This document shows positions 48,657 through 59,907 of a stretch of 64,000 bases of DNA, one piece after another. The stretch is from Pseudomonas sp. RGM2987 (GTDB lineage: Bacteria > Pseudomonadota > Gammaproteobacteria > Pseudomonadales > Pseudomonadaceae). The stretch's first letter is position 1. The number at the start of each line of letters is the position of its first letter. Below the pieces are notes generated by a model. The model was not told the origin of the DNA. It made no database searches and was given only the letters and a program-made list of their open reading frames with translations. Location of the stretch: NCBI RefSeq assembly GCF_022952855.1, contig NZ_JALJDX010000205.1, positions 1 through 64,000 of the forward strand, written 5' to 3'. Both the position numbers and the translations under genes were made by a program.

Positions 48657-49122
48657 CGATCGACGCCTGCGCCAGACCATCACTCGACACCCGGACGAAC
48701 GTCTGGCCGGCGACCTTGATCGACAACCTGAACGGGCTGATCTCGTCACTGCTGAGCATCAGCAATTGCGGTGCGCCTTGCCCGTCATCAAGGGCCACCC
48801 CATGGCCGTCCAGTTCCAGCCTCAACGTCAGATCGCCGGGCAGGCGCTGCACGCTCGCCACCGCTGTCCAACCCTTGGCCTCCAAGCGCAACGCCTGGTA
48901 CGCGCCAGGCTGTAGGCGCACGCCGTATTCCTGGGCATCGAGTACCGCCCGTTCGCGCAGTGCTTGCACCACCTGGATAAAGTCCTGGGCCTGCTGCCGG
49001 GCCTCGCGCCCTGGGCTCGGACCGATGGCGAGGCTGACCATGCCCGCCAATACGCCCATCAGGACGATGACGACCATCAGTTCCAGCAAGGTGAAACCCT
49101 GGCAACGCCTGCCCATGTTCAT
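48649..49122 (-). CDS. gspH: Type II secretion minor pseudopilin GspH
   Basis: 157-residue minor pseudopilin with site MNMGRRCQG|FTLLELMVVIVLM (Glu5). It joins the tip complex to the shaft of the pseudopilus. Start at 49122 overlaps the gspG stop by 4 bases. Confidence 0.9.
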   Translation of the reverse strand: MNMGRRCQGFTLLELMVVIVLMGVLAGMVSLAIGPSPGREARQQAQDFIQVVQALRERAVLDAQEYGVRLQPGAYQALRLEAKGWTAVASVQRLPGDLTLRLELDGHGVALDDGQGAPQLLMLSSDEISPFRLSIKVAGQTFVRVSSDGLAQASIDE

Positions 49123-49574
49123 TCGACCCAGTTGCCGATGTCGGCGGCCACCCCATCGCCACCCGGCGCGCCATCGGCGCCCAGCGAAAAAAGGTCATAG
49201 CTGCCATCGGCGGATTTGTAGCCCGGGTTCAGATATTGGTAGGGCGTGCCCCAGGGATCGATCGGCAGGCTTTTCAGATAACCCTGGGGGTTCCAGTTCC
49301 TGGGCGCAGGCGTGCCGGACGGGCGTTTGCTCAGCGCCTCCAGGCCTTGCTGGGTCGAGGGGTAGTGGAAGTTGTCGAGGCGGTACATTTCCAACGCGGT
49401 GGAGATCGCCTGGATATCGGTGCGGGCGGCCGTGGTCTTGGCCTGGTCGGGCCGACTCATGAATTGGGGCACGACGATAGCGCCGAGCACGCCGATGATG
49501 ACCACCACCACCATGATCTCGATCAGGGTAAAGCCGCGTTGATGACCGGCAGGCCGGTTGTTGGGAGATTTCAT
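49119..49574 (-). CDS. gspG: Type II secretion major pseudopilin GspG
   Basis: 151-residue major pseudopilin forming the pseudopilus shaft. Leader and helix: AGHQRG|FTLIEIMVVVVIIGVL (Glu5). The C-terminal domain shows the calcium-binding type ending (YDLFSLGADGAPGGDGVAAD) and the LPIDPWGTPYQY block. Starts 3 bases after gspF. Confidence 0.93.
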   Translation of the reverse strand: MKSPNNRPAGHQRGFTLIEIMVVVVIIGVLGAIVVPQFMSRPDQAKTTAARTDIQAISTALEMYRLDNFHYPSTQQGLEALSKRPSGTPAPRNWNPQGYLKSLPIDPWGTPYQYLNPGYKSADGSYDLFSLGADGAPGGDGVAADIGNWVE

Positions 49575-49577
49575 GGG

Positions 49578-50786
49578 TCAGTTCACCAATTGATTGAGGC
49601 TCAGGATAGGAAGGAGGATGGCCAGGACGATCAGCAGCACGACGCCGCCCATCAGCACCAACATGGCCGGTTCGAAGAGGCTCACCACCAGGGCGATGTG
49701 CGCCGCGAGGCTGGCCTCTTGTTGTTCGGCGGCCCGGGCCAGCATGCTGTCGAGTTCGCCGACCCGCTCGCCGCTGGCGATCATGTGCAGCATCAGCGGC
49801 GGAATGTCCCCGCCCAGCTCCAGCCCACGGGTCAGGGTCCCGCCCTCTCGGACCGACCGGGCGACATCGGCCATGCGCGTGCGAATCGTCAGGTTGCCGA
49901 TCACCTGGGCGGCGATGTGCAGCGCCTCCACCAGCGGCACCGCGCTTTTACTGAGGATCGCCAGGGTACTGGCGAACCTGGCCGCCTCCATCGCTCGCAA
50001 CACCTCGCCCAGCAACGGCAGCCCAAGCACCAGACGATGCCAGCGCAGACGCCATGTCGCTTGGCGCAGGCTCCAGCGCCACAACCCGAGGAGCCCGGCC
50101 AGCGCGCCGAGCAACAGCAGGCCATAAGCGCGCAACCCATCACTGACGGCGATCATCGCCCGGGTCAACCAGGGCAACGGCTGGCCGCTGTCGACGAAAA
50201 TCTTCACCACATCCGGCACCACATAGCCCAGCAGGAACGCAACAATCGCCACGCAGGCCAGCATCAGAATCAGCGGATAGACCAACGCCAGCTGGATGCG
50301 CTGGCGCGACGCCTGGCGCGCCTGGGTGTAGCTCGCCAGTTGCTCGAGCACCTGGCCCAGATGACCCGATTGCTCGCCCGCCGCCACCGTGGCGCAGAAC
50401 AGTTCGGGAAATGCCTGGGGGAACGCCCGCAGCGCCGTCGCCAGCGGGTGGCCTTCCATGACGCGAGTGCGTACCGCCGACAACAGGTGGCTGACGCGCC
50501 GCTTCTGACTCTGCTGCGCCACGGCGCCCAGGGATTCTTCAAGAGGCAGGCCGGCCTGGATCAAGGTGGAAAGCTGCAAGGTCAGCAACGCCAGGTCTGC
50601 CGCGCTCAAGCGCCCACCGGTCTGTCGAGGACCCATGACTCGTTGCCCGCCGGCCGCGTGCACCTCGCTGGGCAGCAGGCCACGCTCGCGCAATAACTGG
50701 CGGGCATGACGCGGGCTGTCGGCTTCAACGCGGCCCTTGCAGCGCCGGCCCCGGACGTCTTCGGCACGATAGTCGAACGTCGGCAT
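49578..50786 (-). CDS. gspF: Type II secretion inner-membrane platform protein GspF
   Basis: 402-residue polytopic protein at the centre of the assembly platform. Two homologous cytoplasmic helical domains (about 70-190 and 275-390, the first with LTLQLSTLIQAGLPLEESLG) alternate with three membrane helices. The start MPTFDYRAED at 50786 has GGAGG 8 bases upstream and lies 4 bases past the gspE stop. Confidence 0.92.
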   Translation of the reverse strand: MPTFDYRAEDVRGRRCKGRVEADSPRHARQLLRERGLLPSEVHAAGGQRVMGPRQTGGRLSAADLALLTLQLSTLIQAGLPLEESLGAVAQQSQKRRVSHLLSAVRTRVMEGHPLATALRAFPQAFPELFCATVAAGEQSGHLGQVLEQLASYTQARQASRQRIQLALVYPLILMLACVAIVAFLLGYVVPDVVKIFVDSGQPLPWLTRAMIAVSDGLRAYGLLLLGALAGLLGLWRWSLRQATWRLRWHRLVLGLPLLGEVLRAMEAARFASTLAILSKSAVPLVEALHIAAQVIGNLTIRTRMADVARSVREGGTLTRGLELGGDIPPLMLHMIASGERVGELDSMLARAAEQQEASLAAHIALVVSLFEPAMLVLMGGVVLLIVLAILLPILSLNQLVN

Positions 50787-50790
50787 GGCG

Positions 50791-52254
50791 CTACTCCTCC
50801 TGGGTGATGCGCAGCAGTTCATCGACGCTGGTCAGGCCTTCCAGCACCCGCTGACGTCCGTCCTGGAACAGGCTGCGAGAGCTTTTACGCGCCTCGCCGG
50901 CCAACGCCTGCTCGCTGGCACCTTGATGAATCAACTGGGAGAACGCGGCACTGACGGTTACCAGTTCATAGATGCCGAAGCGCCCGCGGTAGCCTTTTTG
51001 GCACTGATCGCAACCCTGGGCCTTGAACAGCCGTGGGGCGGCGTCGGCTTCCAGGCCGAGGCGGCGGCAGGTCGTGGCGTCGGCCACATAAGGCGTCTTG
51101 CAGGCCGGGCACAACGCGCGTAACAAGCGCTGGGCGACGATGCCCGCCAGGGACGAAGCCAGCAGATACGCATCCACCCCCATGTCCACCAGCCGCGTGA
51201 CCGCGCCGACGGCAGTGTTGGTGTGCAGGGTCGACAGCACCAGGTGCCCGGTCAGGGATGCCTGGACCGCGATCTCGGCGGTCTCGCGGTCGCGTATCTC
51301 ACCGACCATTACCACGTCCGGGTCCTGGCGCAGGATGGCCCGCAAGCCGCGGGCGAAAGTCATGTCGACTTTCGGATTGACCGGCATCTGGCCGATGCCC
51401 GGCAGGTGGTATTCGATCGGGTCTTCGACGGTGAGGATGTTGCGGCTCTGGTCGTTGATGCTGCTCAGCGCCGCATACAGGCTGGTGGTCTTGCCCGAGC
51501 CCGTGGGGCCGGTGACCAGCACGATGCCATGGGGTTTGCCGAGCAGTTGGCGCAGCCCTGCCAGGGTGTCGTCGGGCAGGCCCAGGCGCTGCAATTCCAG
51601 GCGCCCGGCCTGCTTGTCGAGCAGGCGCAACACCACGCGCTCGCCATGGGCCGACGGCAGGGTCGAGACCCGCACGTCGACTTCATGCCCCGCCAGGCGC
51701 AGGGCCATGCGCCCATCCTGGGGCACGCGCTTCTCGGCAATGTCCAGGCGCGCCATGACCTTGATCCGCGACACCAGCAGACTCGCCAGCTCCCGGCGCG
51801 GACGGAGCATTTCCTGCAATTGGCCGTCGATGCGCATGCGCACCGACAGGTACTGCTCGAACGTTTCCAGGTGCACATCTGAGGCGTGCTCACGCACCGC
51901 CTCGCTGAGCAAGGCATTGATCAGCCGAATGATCGGCGCATCGCCCTGCTCTTCCAACAGGTCGGTGGTCTGCGGCACCTGGTCGGCCAGGCTGAGCAGG
52001 TCCAGTTCCTCGTCCAGGCCTTGGGCAACCTGCTCGGCCGCACTCTGGCCCTGGCGATAGACACTCGCCAGGCGCATCGCGAACGGCGCCGGGTCCAAAA
52101 GCTCCACAGGCAGATCCCGACCACACAGGCGCCGCACTTCTGCCACGGCGCTCAGCGGCGCATCCCGGCGCAGGACCAGGTTCAGGTCCGGCCCCTCGCC
52201 TTGCAGCAGTACGCCAAAACGTCGGGCGAAACCAAAGGACAACTGCTCGCTCAC
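50791..52254 (-). CDS. gspE: Type II secretion ATPase GspE
   Basis: 487-residue hexameric ATPase that drives pseudopilus assembly. Walker A is VTGPTGSGKTTSLYAAL, then the Asp box, Walker B (DPDVVMVGEIRDRETA) and His box (LVLSTLHTNTA). The zinc motif has two Cys pairs (CPACKTPY and CDQCQKGY). It starts with GTG, overlapping the gspD stop by 4 bases. Confidence 0.94.
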   Translation of the reverse strand: MSEQLSFGFARRFGVLLQGEGPDLNLVLRRDAPLSAVAEVRRLCGRDLPVELLDPAPFAMRLASVYRQGQSAAEQVAQGLDEELDLLSLADQVPQTTDLLEEQGDAPIIRLINALLSEAVREHASDVHLETFEQYLSVRMRIDGQLQEMLRPRRELASLLVSRIKVMARLDIAEKRVPQDGRMALRLAGHEVDVRVSTLPSAHGERVVLRLLDKQAGRLELQRLGLPDDTLAGLRQLLGKPHGIVLVTGPTGSGKTTSLYAALSSINDQSRNILTVEDPIEYHLPGIGQMPVNPKVDMTFARGLRAILRQDPDVVMVGEIRDRETAEIAVQASLTGHLVLSTLHTNTAVGAVTRLVDMGVDAYLLASSLAGIVAQRLLRALCPACKTPYVADATTCRRLGLEADAAPRLFKAQGCDQCQKGYRGRFGIYELVTVSAAFSQLIHQGASEQALAGEARKSSRSLFQDGRQRVLEGLTSVDELLRITQEE

Positions 52255-54179
52255 AGTTCACCCGAGCGCAGTTGACGCAAGTCGCTCACCGGCGCCTCGC
52301 TGGACGGTTCGAACAACTGGCGGGCCTCGCGAGGCAACAACAGCGAATTGTTCTTGCGCGAACCCGGCTTGCTCAATTCACGCAACGCGTCGTAGCGCTG
52401 GCGGCTCACATCGGCCAGGTCCTCGCTGCTGCGCACGATGGTGGGCCGCAGGAAGACCATCAGGTTGCTTTTGGTCTGGGTGTCGCGGTTCCAGCGAAAC
52501 AGCGCGCCCAGGTACGGGATACTGCGCAGCAATGGCACCCCGCTTTCCTGGGTCCGGACACTGTCGCGGATCAGCCCGCCAATCACGATGATCTGCCCAT
52601 CGTCTGCCAGGATCGTGCTCTTCAGGGCGCGCTTGTTGGTGATCAGGTCCGAAGAGTCCACGCCCGAGACCGCCGGTGCAATGTCCGAGACTTCCTGCTG
52701 GACCTCGAGGCGCAAGGTCGAGCCTTCATTGATGTACGGCTTGACCTTGAGGCTGATGCCGACGTCCTTGCGCTCCACCGTGGTGAACGGATTGTCCGCC
52801 CCGCTGCTGTTGGTGGCGTATGAGCCGGTCTTGAACGGGACGTTCTGCCCCACGATGATTTCCGCTTCCTGGTTGTCCAGGGTCAGCAGGCTGGGGGTGG
52901 AAAGCAGGTTGCTATGGCTGTTACCCGCCAGCGCCGAGACCAGCGCGCTGAAACGATCACCGCCCAAGCGCAGGACCGCGCCTTCCGGGGCCTTTTCAAG
53001 GTCATCGAAATTCAGGCCACCCAGGATCGGGATATTGGTTCCAGGGAAATTGACGAAGCCGTTGGCGCTGCCACTGTTGAGGCTCCACTGCACGCCAAGG
53101 GCTTCGGTGATGTCCCCGGTGATCTCGACGATGGCCGCGTGAATAAGCACCTGGGCCCGGGGTTGGTCCAACTCACGAACGATGTTTTCTATGGTGCGCA
53201 CCTGGGCCGGCTCGGCGATCAGTACCAGGGCGTTCTGGCTCTCATCGGCCTTGATTACGAACGGGCTGGCAGAACTGGCTTCTCGCTGTCCGGCCAGCGT
53301 CGAAGTGTGTTTTTTCTCCTGTCCGACGCCTTCCAGCACCTCGGCCAATTGCCTGGCATCGCTGTGGCGCAGGCGGATGACCCGCGCATTGTCCTGGGAG
53401 GCGGCCGGCGGCACGTCCAGGGTCCGGGCCAGATCGAGCAGGCGCTGGCGCACCGCCGGCGCACCGACGATCACCAGGCGGTTGCTGCGGGCATCGGCAA
53501 TCACCAGGCCAGCCGTGTCGCCTTCGCGCTTGCCGGCGGAAGCTTCCACCAGCGGTGCGATATCTGCGGCTTGGGCATGCCGCAACGCCAGCACCACATG
53601 ATTACGATTGCGCCCGGAGTCCAACTGCTGCACCACTGCGGCGATGCGCTGGACATTGGCGACCGTGTCTGTGACCACCAGCGCATTGGACGACACCGAA
53701 GGGCCCACGTAGCCGTTGCCCGACACCAGCGGCCGGACCAATCCGGCGATATCGGCGGCAATGCTCGATTGCAACTCGACGACCCGGGTAACGAACTGCG
53801 ACGGCGTGGCGCTTTCTGGATCGCTGGTCCCGGCGCGCGTCTTGGCATCGCTGACCGGGGTGATCAGGATCCGCTCGCCTTCATCGATCACCGTGAAGTT
53901 GTGCGCATCGAGCACCGAATAGAACAGCCGGCGCACGCCTTCACGATCCAGCGCCTGGCGGGACATGACGCTGATCCGCCCTGACACACGGGGGTCGAGC
54001 ACCACGGTCTTGCCGAGGATCCCGGAGATTTCCTCGACCACGTCGCGCAGTTCCGCATTGTTCATCGCCAGCTGCCAACGGGCCTCTTCGGCCCGCAGCG
54101 AGCCGGGAAACGCCAGCGGACAACATAGGCCAAGACAGAACAGGACGCGCGAAACGCCGCCCCGGATAAAGCTGTTCAT
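52251..54179 (-). CDS. gspD: Type II secretion secretin GspD
   Basis: 642-residue outer-membrane secretin. It has a signal peptide (FCLGLCCPLAFPGSLRAEE), the N0 to N3 periplasmic domains (about 35-340) and the C-terminal secretin barrel domain (GALFRWNRDTQTKSNLMVFLRPTIV near residue 580). Length is typical. No pilotin gene is seen nearby, and it lacks a lipobox. Starts 7 bases after gspC. Confidence 0.93.
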   Translation of the reverse strand: MNSFIRGGVSRVLFCLGLCCPLAFPGSLRAEEARWQLAMNNAELRDVVEEISGILGKTVVLDPRVSGRISVMSRQALDREGVRRLFYSVLDAHNFTVIDEGERILITPVSDAKTRAGTSDPESATPSQFVTRVVELQSSIAADIAGLVRPLVSGNGYVGPSVSSNALVVTDTVANVQRIAAVVQQLDSGRNRNHVVLALRHAQAADIAPLVEASAGKREGDTAGLVIADARSNRLVIVGAPAVRQRLLDLARTLDVPPAASQDNARVIRLRHSDARQLAEVLEGVGQEKKHTSTLAGQREASSASPFVIKADESQNALVLIAEPAQVRTIENIVRELDQPRAQVLIHAAIVEITGDITEALGVQWSLNSGSANGFVNFPGTNIPILGGLNFDDLEKAPEGAVLRLGGDRFSALVSALAGNSHSNLLSTPSLLTLDNQEAEIIVGQNVPFKTGSYATNSSGADNPFTTVERKDVGISLKVKPYINEGSTLRLEVQQEVSDIAPAVSGVDSSDLITNKRALKSTILADDGQIIVIGGLIRDSVRTQESGVPLLRSIPYLGALFRWNRDTQTKSNLMVFLRPTIVRSSEDLADVSRQRYDALRELSKPGSRKNNSLLLPREARQLFEPSSEAPVSDLRQLRSGEL

Positions 54180-54186
54180 GATTCGA

Positions 54187-54714
54187 TCACTCTGATTGCC
54201 CGGCCACCGGGCGTAGGTATTGCGAGGAAATCAGCGTCGCAGGGGGCCCGTCTTCGGGGGCCAGCCGACGCAGCAAAGGTTGGGCTGGCTGTTGCAGGGC
54301 CACCCGCTCTTCCCGGCCGTTGCGCCACAACGTCACATGGCTGGCCTCGACCCGGCGCAGCACATTGCCACCCGGCAGGCGCTCACCTACCTGGTAAATG
54401 CGCGAGCCGGCGGCATTCGTCAGCAATGCCCGCGACAAGCCTTGGTCCGCGACAAAGCTGGCCTGCAAGGTGATCGGCTCTGAGCTGGGCGCATGGGCAC
54501 CTTCAGGCATCAGGCCGAGCACGCTTGCCACCGCCTGCACATTGGGTGGCTCAGGTACCGGGACGATCGGCGCGGCCGCCGCCACCGGCACATCACCCTG
54601 CAATGCCTGGCGAAAACGCCACTCCTGTACCGCCAGGAATGCCCCGTACAGCAAAGGAACGAGCACCAGCAGAGTCTTCGGCAACCAGCTGCCGCCCCTG
54701 CGCAGAAAACTCAT
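54187..54714 (-). CDS. gspC: Type II secretion protein GspC
   Basis: 175-residue inner-membrane protein linking the platform to the secretin. It has one membrane helix (LPKTLLVLVPLLYGAFLAV, about 11-29), a Pro-rich linker and the HR domain (ITLQASFVADQGLSRALLTN, then YQVGERLPGGNVLRRVEASH). It is short because there is no C-terminal PDZ or coiled-coil domain, as in the XcpP-light types. Its start overlaps the cytochrome b561 stop by 4 bases, tying that gene into the operon. Confidence 0.85.
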   Translation of the reverse strand: MSFLRRGGSWLPKTLLVLVPLLYGAFLAVQEWRFRQALQGDVPVAAAAPIVPVPEPPNVQAVASVLGLMPEGAHAPSSEPITLQASFVADQGLSRALLTNAAGSRIYQVGERLPGGNVLRRVEASHVTLWRNGREERVALQQPAQPLLRRLAPEDGPPATLISSQYLRPVAGQSE

Positions 54715-55256
54715 CGCTGTCCTCGCTCAATCATCGCGCCCGGGGGCTTGGCGAAGGACATTCGCCGCACGACCCGACGCCCGGAACACTCATGCCAGAG
54801 CACCGCGCAGAGATGCAGGGCGACAAGCCCCGAAAGCACCACGCAAGATCCGGTATGGATGACGTTGGCCAGCTCGATCAGCGCCGGATCGTCCAGTGGC
54901 TGGGGGATGCGCACGAGCCCGAAGACACTGATGGCGCTTTTCATCATCAGCACGCCCGTCACCAGCACCACCCCGACGTTCAGGTAGATCAGCGTGTGAA
55001 CCGCCAATGCCAATCGCTTGTTCAGTGAAAGCGCCTGTTCACGAGGTTCGAGCTCGCGGACGAACAGCCAGGTCCGCCATGCGAACAGTGGAATGAGCAG
55101 CGTGGTCAGCGACACATTGAGCGACCCGACCCAATGTTCCACCGAAGCTGAAACGGGCATGCAGGCCACGTAAAAACCGGACACCAACGCCCACAAAATA
55201 ACGACGGCCGACAGCCAGTGCAGCAGCACCCGCCGCCTGGAATAATTGGAATGCAT
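54711..55256 (-). CDS. Cytochrome b561-like membrane protein
   Basis: 181-residue integral membrane protein with four helices and His residues placed as in b561-type cytochromes (LLHWLSAVVILWAL, LAVHTLIYLNVG, and VALHLCAVLWHE). It should carry two haems and move electrons across or within the inner membrane. The start at 55256 has GGAGG upstream. Because it overlaps gspC and sits next to a copper LPMO gene, it may help supply electrons for oxidative chitin cleavage; this is inference. Confidence 0.85.
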   Translation of the reverse strand: MHSNYSRRRVLLHWLSAVVILWALVSGFYVACMPVSASVEHWVGSLNVSLTTLLIPLFAWRTWLFVRELEPREQALSLNKRLALAVHTLIYLNVGVVLVTGVLMMKSAISVFGLVRIPQPLDDPALIELANVIHTGSCVVLSGLVALHLCAVLWHECSGRRVVRRMSFAKPPGAMIERGQR

Positions 55257-55321
55257 GACTGCGTCCTCCTTTAAGGCTCCAGGCAACCGGGCCGGTCGCC
55301 TGAAGCCGTGCCTGTCAGGAC

Positions 55322-56788
55322 TTACAGCTTGTCCCAGGCGCTCTGCCAGGACGCACCGACGCCCGGCTCGAAGCCGTTGGCGTTCGGGGCGTATTGCTTG
55401 CAGTAGCCGGACGCAGGGAACGGCTTGCACTCGAATACTTCGTCGGTCTTGGGTTGCAGCACTTTGGTACCGGCGGTGTAGTCGCTGATACCTTCAGGGA
55501 ACACGAAGTCATACTCGATGCCCGCGCCTTCACCGGTCAGGGTGACGCTCTGGGTGTCCTGCCGAGTGGTCCGGCCATCTGCGGTAGTCCCTACCAGCGT
55601 CAGGGTGTGAGCACCCGGAGCACTGCGCACGTCAATGCTCAGCCCGGTATTGCCTTCACCCACGGTCTGGCTCACCGCACCCACCTGCTTGTTGTTTTCA
55701 TCGAACAGCGCGGCCTGCAGGTCCATCCTGCGGTTGGTCTGCGCTGCGAACGCCATGCTGACCCGACCTTTGTCCAGTACGTATTCCGGCTGCAGGGAAG
55801 CGACCTCCATGCTGGCGCCAGCGTCTTCCTTCATGTCCAGTTGCACTTCATAGCGGGTCACGCCGCTTTCATTCTGGGCGTACAGCTTGTTGGTGCCCTT
55901 GATCGGCGTGATATTGCCCTCGTCATCGCGGATACCGGCACGAATCAAGGGATGTGCCTTGTTGATGGCGTCGGCCAGCTTGAACGACCAGTTCTCAGGC
56001 CTGCCTTCCTCGGCGTCGTCGATGCTGATCTCGACGCTGTACTCGGCATTTTCACCGGTCGCGGAGAATGCCCGGGCCTTGACCTTGTCACCCGCCAGCA
56101 GTGGCGTCGACGGAGCGATGCTGCCCACCGGCGACCAACCGCCCGGCAACGCGGCTTCGGCGAGGATGTTCACATCCGCCGGGTTGTAGAATGCGGCGTC
56201 GGTGTCACCGACCGTCCAGACCGCCAGGATGACGTGATGACCCGACTTGCTGTCAGGAATCACACAATTGTGCTCGGCACCACTGACCGGAATCTGATTG
56301 CCGCCATCGATCGCACAAAACGGTGCGCTGTCGAACGATGCACGCTCGAGTGGCTTGTTCGGGTTCCAACCGTCGCGGGTAATGAAATATTCGTGCTTGG
56401 TCGCTGGATGCGGGGCGATATATCGCCATTGGAAGGCGATGTTGCGATCGCGGATTTCTGTCAGCTGCCAGCGAGTGGACGACTGCGCATCCAGGGCGGA
56501 AAACAGCGAGTTGCCGCCGCTGGCGATTTTGCCGTCGATCGGGCCTTGCAGCGGGGCGCCGCCTGCTCCGTTCGGGAAGCCCTTGAATGTCTCCCCGGTA
56601 CTATGGGGTTCGTATTGCGCGCCACCGCAGTTTTTGTTTTCACCTTGCCGGCACAGCAATGCGCGCGATGGTGGCACTTCGAGGTAACCGTGGGCCAGCG
56701 CACCCTGGGACACGGCCAGGGACGACAACAGAACTAAGGAGGACGTGCACCCCATCAATAGATTGCGCTTGTTGAAATTGTTTTTCAT
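55322..56788 (-). CDS. gbpA: Chitin-active lytic polysaccharide monooxygenase (GbpA-like, AA10)
   Basis: 488-residue secreted copper enzyme that oxidatively cuts chitin. The signal peptide ends at Ala32, exposing His33 (ALA|HGYLEVPPSR) as the first residue of the copper brace; His127 in YIAPHPATKHEYFIT is the second ligand. GbpA-type middle domains follow (about 205-430). The C terminus is a CBM73-like chitin-binding domain (GTKVLQPKTDEVFECKPFP, then YCKQYAPNANGFEPGVGASW). Its folded export is expected through the adjacent type II system. Confidence 0.93.
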   Translation of the reverse strand: MKNNFNKRNLLMGCTSSLVLLSSLAVSQGALAHGYLEVPPSRALLCRQGENKNCGGAQYEPHSTGETFKGFPNGAGGAPLQGPIDGKIASGGNSLFSALDAQSSTRWQLTEIRDRNIAFQWRYIAPHPATKHEYFITRDGWNPNKPLERASFDSAPFCAIDGGNQIPVSGAEHNCVIPDSKSGHHVILAVWTVGDTDAAFYNPADVNILAEAALPGGWSPVGSIAPSTPLLAGDKVKARAFSATGENAEYSVEISIDDAEEGRPENWSFKLADAINKAHPLIRAGIRDDEGNITPIKGTNKLYAQNESGVTRYEVQLDMKEDAGASMEVASLQPEYVLDKGRVSMAFAAQTNRRMDLQAALFDENNKQVGAVSQTVGEGNTGLSIDVRSAPGAHTLTLVGTTADGRTTRQDTQSVTLTGEGAGIEYDFVFPEGISDYTAGTKVLQPKTDEVFECKPFPASGYCKQYAPNANGFEPGVGASWQSAWDKL

Positions 56789-57078
56789 ATAAGTTCCAGA
56801 CTATTCATCGAGTTTTAAAAGACGTATCACCGCCTTTTGCAAGGTGCGCCGGATCGTTCAGCGCCAGACCTTGCAAGCGCCGAACCTTATAGAAAGTCGC
56901 AGATTCCCTATGTAGGAAAATTCTCTCAAAACAGAAGGAATGATCTCTGATTCCATTTCTCTTACATAACTAGAGAAACTTCTTACGAACGGAAATAGCT
57001 ATCAAACAAAAACAAACAGATCCGTCAGCTAAAACGGCCGCCTGAATGCAAATTGAATAGATAAAACAACAAGACATT
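56789..57078. other. AT-rich upstream region of the LPMO gene
   Basis: About 290 bases with no supported gene. It is AT-rich, unlike its flanks, and presumably holds the LPMO promoter. Short repeats of TTCTTAC/CTCTTAC motifs (near 56960-56992) are visible. No clear operator was recognised. Confidence 0.6.
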
Positions 57079-57111
57079 AAAAAGCCTGTCCGACGCGAGG
57101 CCGGACAGGCT
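57079..57111 (-). terminator. Rho-independent terminator of hemE
   Basis: On the minus strand, AGCCTGTCCG pairs with CGGACAGGCT (57083-57092 with 57102-57111) and is followed by a run of five T. It is 20 bases past the hemE stop. Confidence 0.92.
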
Positions 57112-57130
57112 GAGTGATTCAGGCTGCGAT

Positions 57131-58204
57131 TCAGGCGTGGTATTGCGCCGATAACTCATGCACCGCCCGCAGGAAGGCACCGGCATGTTCCGGGTCGACT
57201 TCCGGAGTGATGCCATGGCCGAGGTTGAACACGTGGCCGCTGCCGCTGCCGCTGCCGTAGCTGGCAAGGATTCGACCGACTTCGGCGCGGATCGCTTCAG
57301 GCTTGGCGTACAGCACGGTCGGGTCCATGTTGCCTTGCAGGGCGACTTTATGACCCACGCGCTCACGGGCGTTGCCGATGTCGCAGGTCCAGTCCAGGCC
57401 CAGGGCGTCGGCGCCGGCATCGGCGATGCTTTCCAGCCACAGGCCGCCGTTCTTGGTGAACAGGATCACCGGTACCTTACGGCCTTCGTGCTCGCGGATC
57501 AGGCCGCTGACGATCTTGCGCATGTAGGCCAGGGAGAACTCCTGGTACGCCGCCGCCGACAGGTTGCCACCCCAGGTGTCGAAGATCTGCACCGCTTGCG
57601 CGCCGGCCAGGATCTGGCCGTTGAGATAGGACGTGACCGACTGCGCCAGCTTATCGAGCAGCAGGTGCATGGCTTGCGGGTTGTCGTAGAGCATCGCCTT
57701 GGTCTTGCGGAAGTCCTTGGACGAACCGCCTTCGACCATGTAGGTCGCCAGCGTCCAGGGGCTGCCGGAGAAACCGATCAGCGGCACGCGACCATTGAGT
57801 TCGCGGCGAATGGTGCTGACCGCGTCCATGACGTAGCCCAGGTCTTTCTGCGGATCGGGAATCGGCAAAGCCTCAATGTCAGCCAGGGTGCTGACGACCT
57901 TCTTGAAGCGCGGACCTTCGCCGGTCTCGAAGTACAGGCCCTGGCCCATGGCGTCGGGGATGGTCAGGATGTCGGAAAACAGAATCGCCGCGTCCAGCTG
58001 CGGATAACGATCCAGCGGCTGCATCGTGACCTCGCAGGCAAACTGCGGGTTCATGCACAGGCTCATGAAGTCGCCGGCCTTGGCACGACTGGCGCGATAC
58101 TCCGGCAGGTAGCGACCGGCCTGGCGCATCATCCACACCGGGGTGACGTCTACAGGTTGCTTGAGCAAGGCACGCAGGAAACGGTCGTTCTTCAGGGCAG
58201 TCAT
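57131..58204 (-). CDS. hemE: Uroporphyrinogen decarboxylase HemE
   Basis: 357-residue cytoplasmic enzyme of haem synthesis that removes four acetate carboxyls from uroporphyrinogen III to give coproporphyrinogen III. The N-terminal signature [16 protein letters not shown] (about 22-37, with the catalytic Arg residues), [14 protein letters not shown] with its key Asp, and [16 protein letters not shown] are all present. Full length. Confidence 0.96.
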   Translation of the reverse strand: MTALKNDRFLRALLKQPVDVTPVWMMRQAGRYLPEYRASRAKAGDFMSLCMNPQFACEVTMQPLDRYPQLDAAILFSDILTIPDAMGQGLYFETGEGPRFKKVVSTLADIEALPIPDPQKDLGYVMDAVSTIRRELNGRVPLIGFSGSPWTLATYMVEGGSSKDFRKTKAMLYDNPQAMHLLLDKLAQSVTSYLNGQILAGAQAVQIFDTWGGNLSAAAYQEFSLAYMRKIVSGLIREHEGRKVPVILFTKNGGLWLESIADAGADALGLDWTCDIGNARERVGHKVALQGNMDPTVLYAKPEAIRAEVGRILASYGSGSGSGHVFNLGHGITPEVDPEHAGAFLRAVHELSAQYHA

Positions 58205-58337
58205 GTCGGCATCCGGAAAAAAAGTGCGGGCATTTTCTCAGAGCGCGACGCAAAAGGCACGGCAAGAGCCGTGCCTTTTATCTATCGGGGCAATTTGTCG
58301 CGGAGGAACCCTATCTTCGCAGCATCACAAAAACACC

Positions 58338-58426
58338 TGTGGGAGCGGGCTTGCTCGCGAAAGCGGCGTGCCAAGCAACATCTCTGTCAACTGACACTGC
58401 GCATTCGCGAGCAAGCCCGCTCCCAC
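58338..58426. repeat. REP doublet, type A
   Basis: Facing copies of TGTGGGAGCGGGCTTGCTCG between hemE and gltD. The segment upstream (58250-58280) also has a GGCACGG/CCGTGCC hairpin, a likely gltD terminator. Confidence 0.9.
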
Positions 58427-58455
58427 ATTTGATTGCATTTCCAACCAGGGAGTGA

Positions 58456-59907
<1,452 letters not shown>

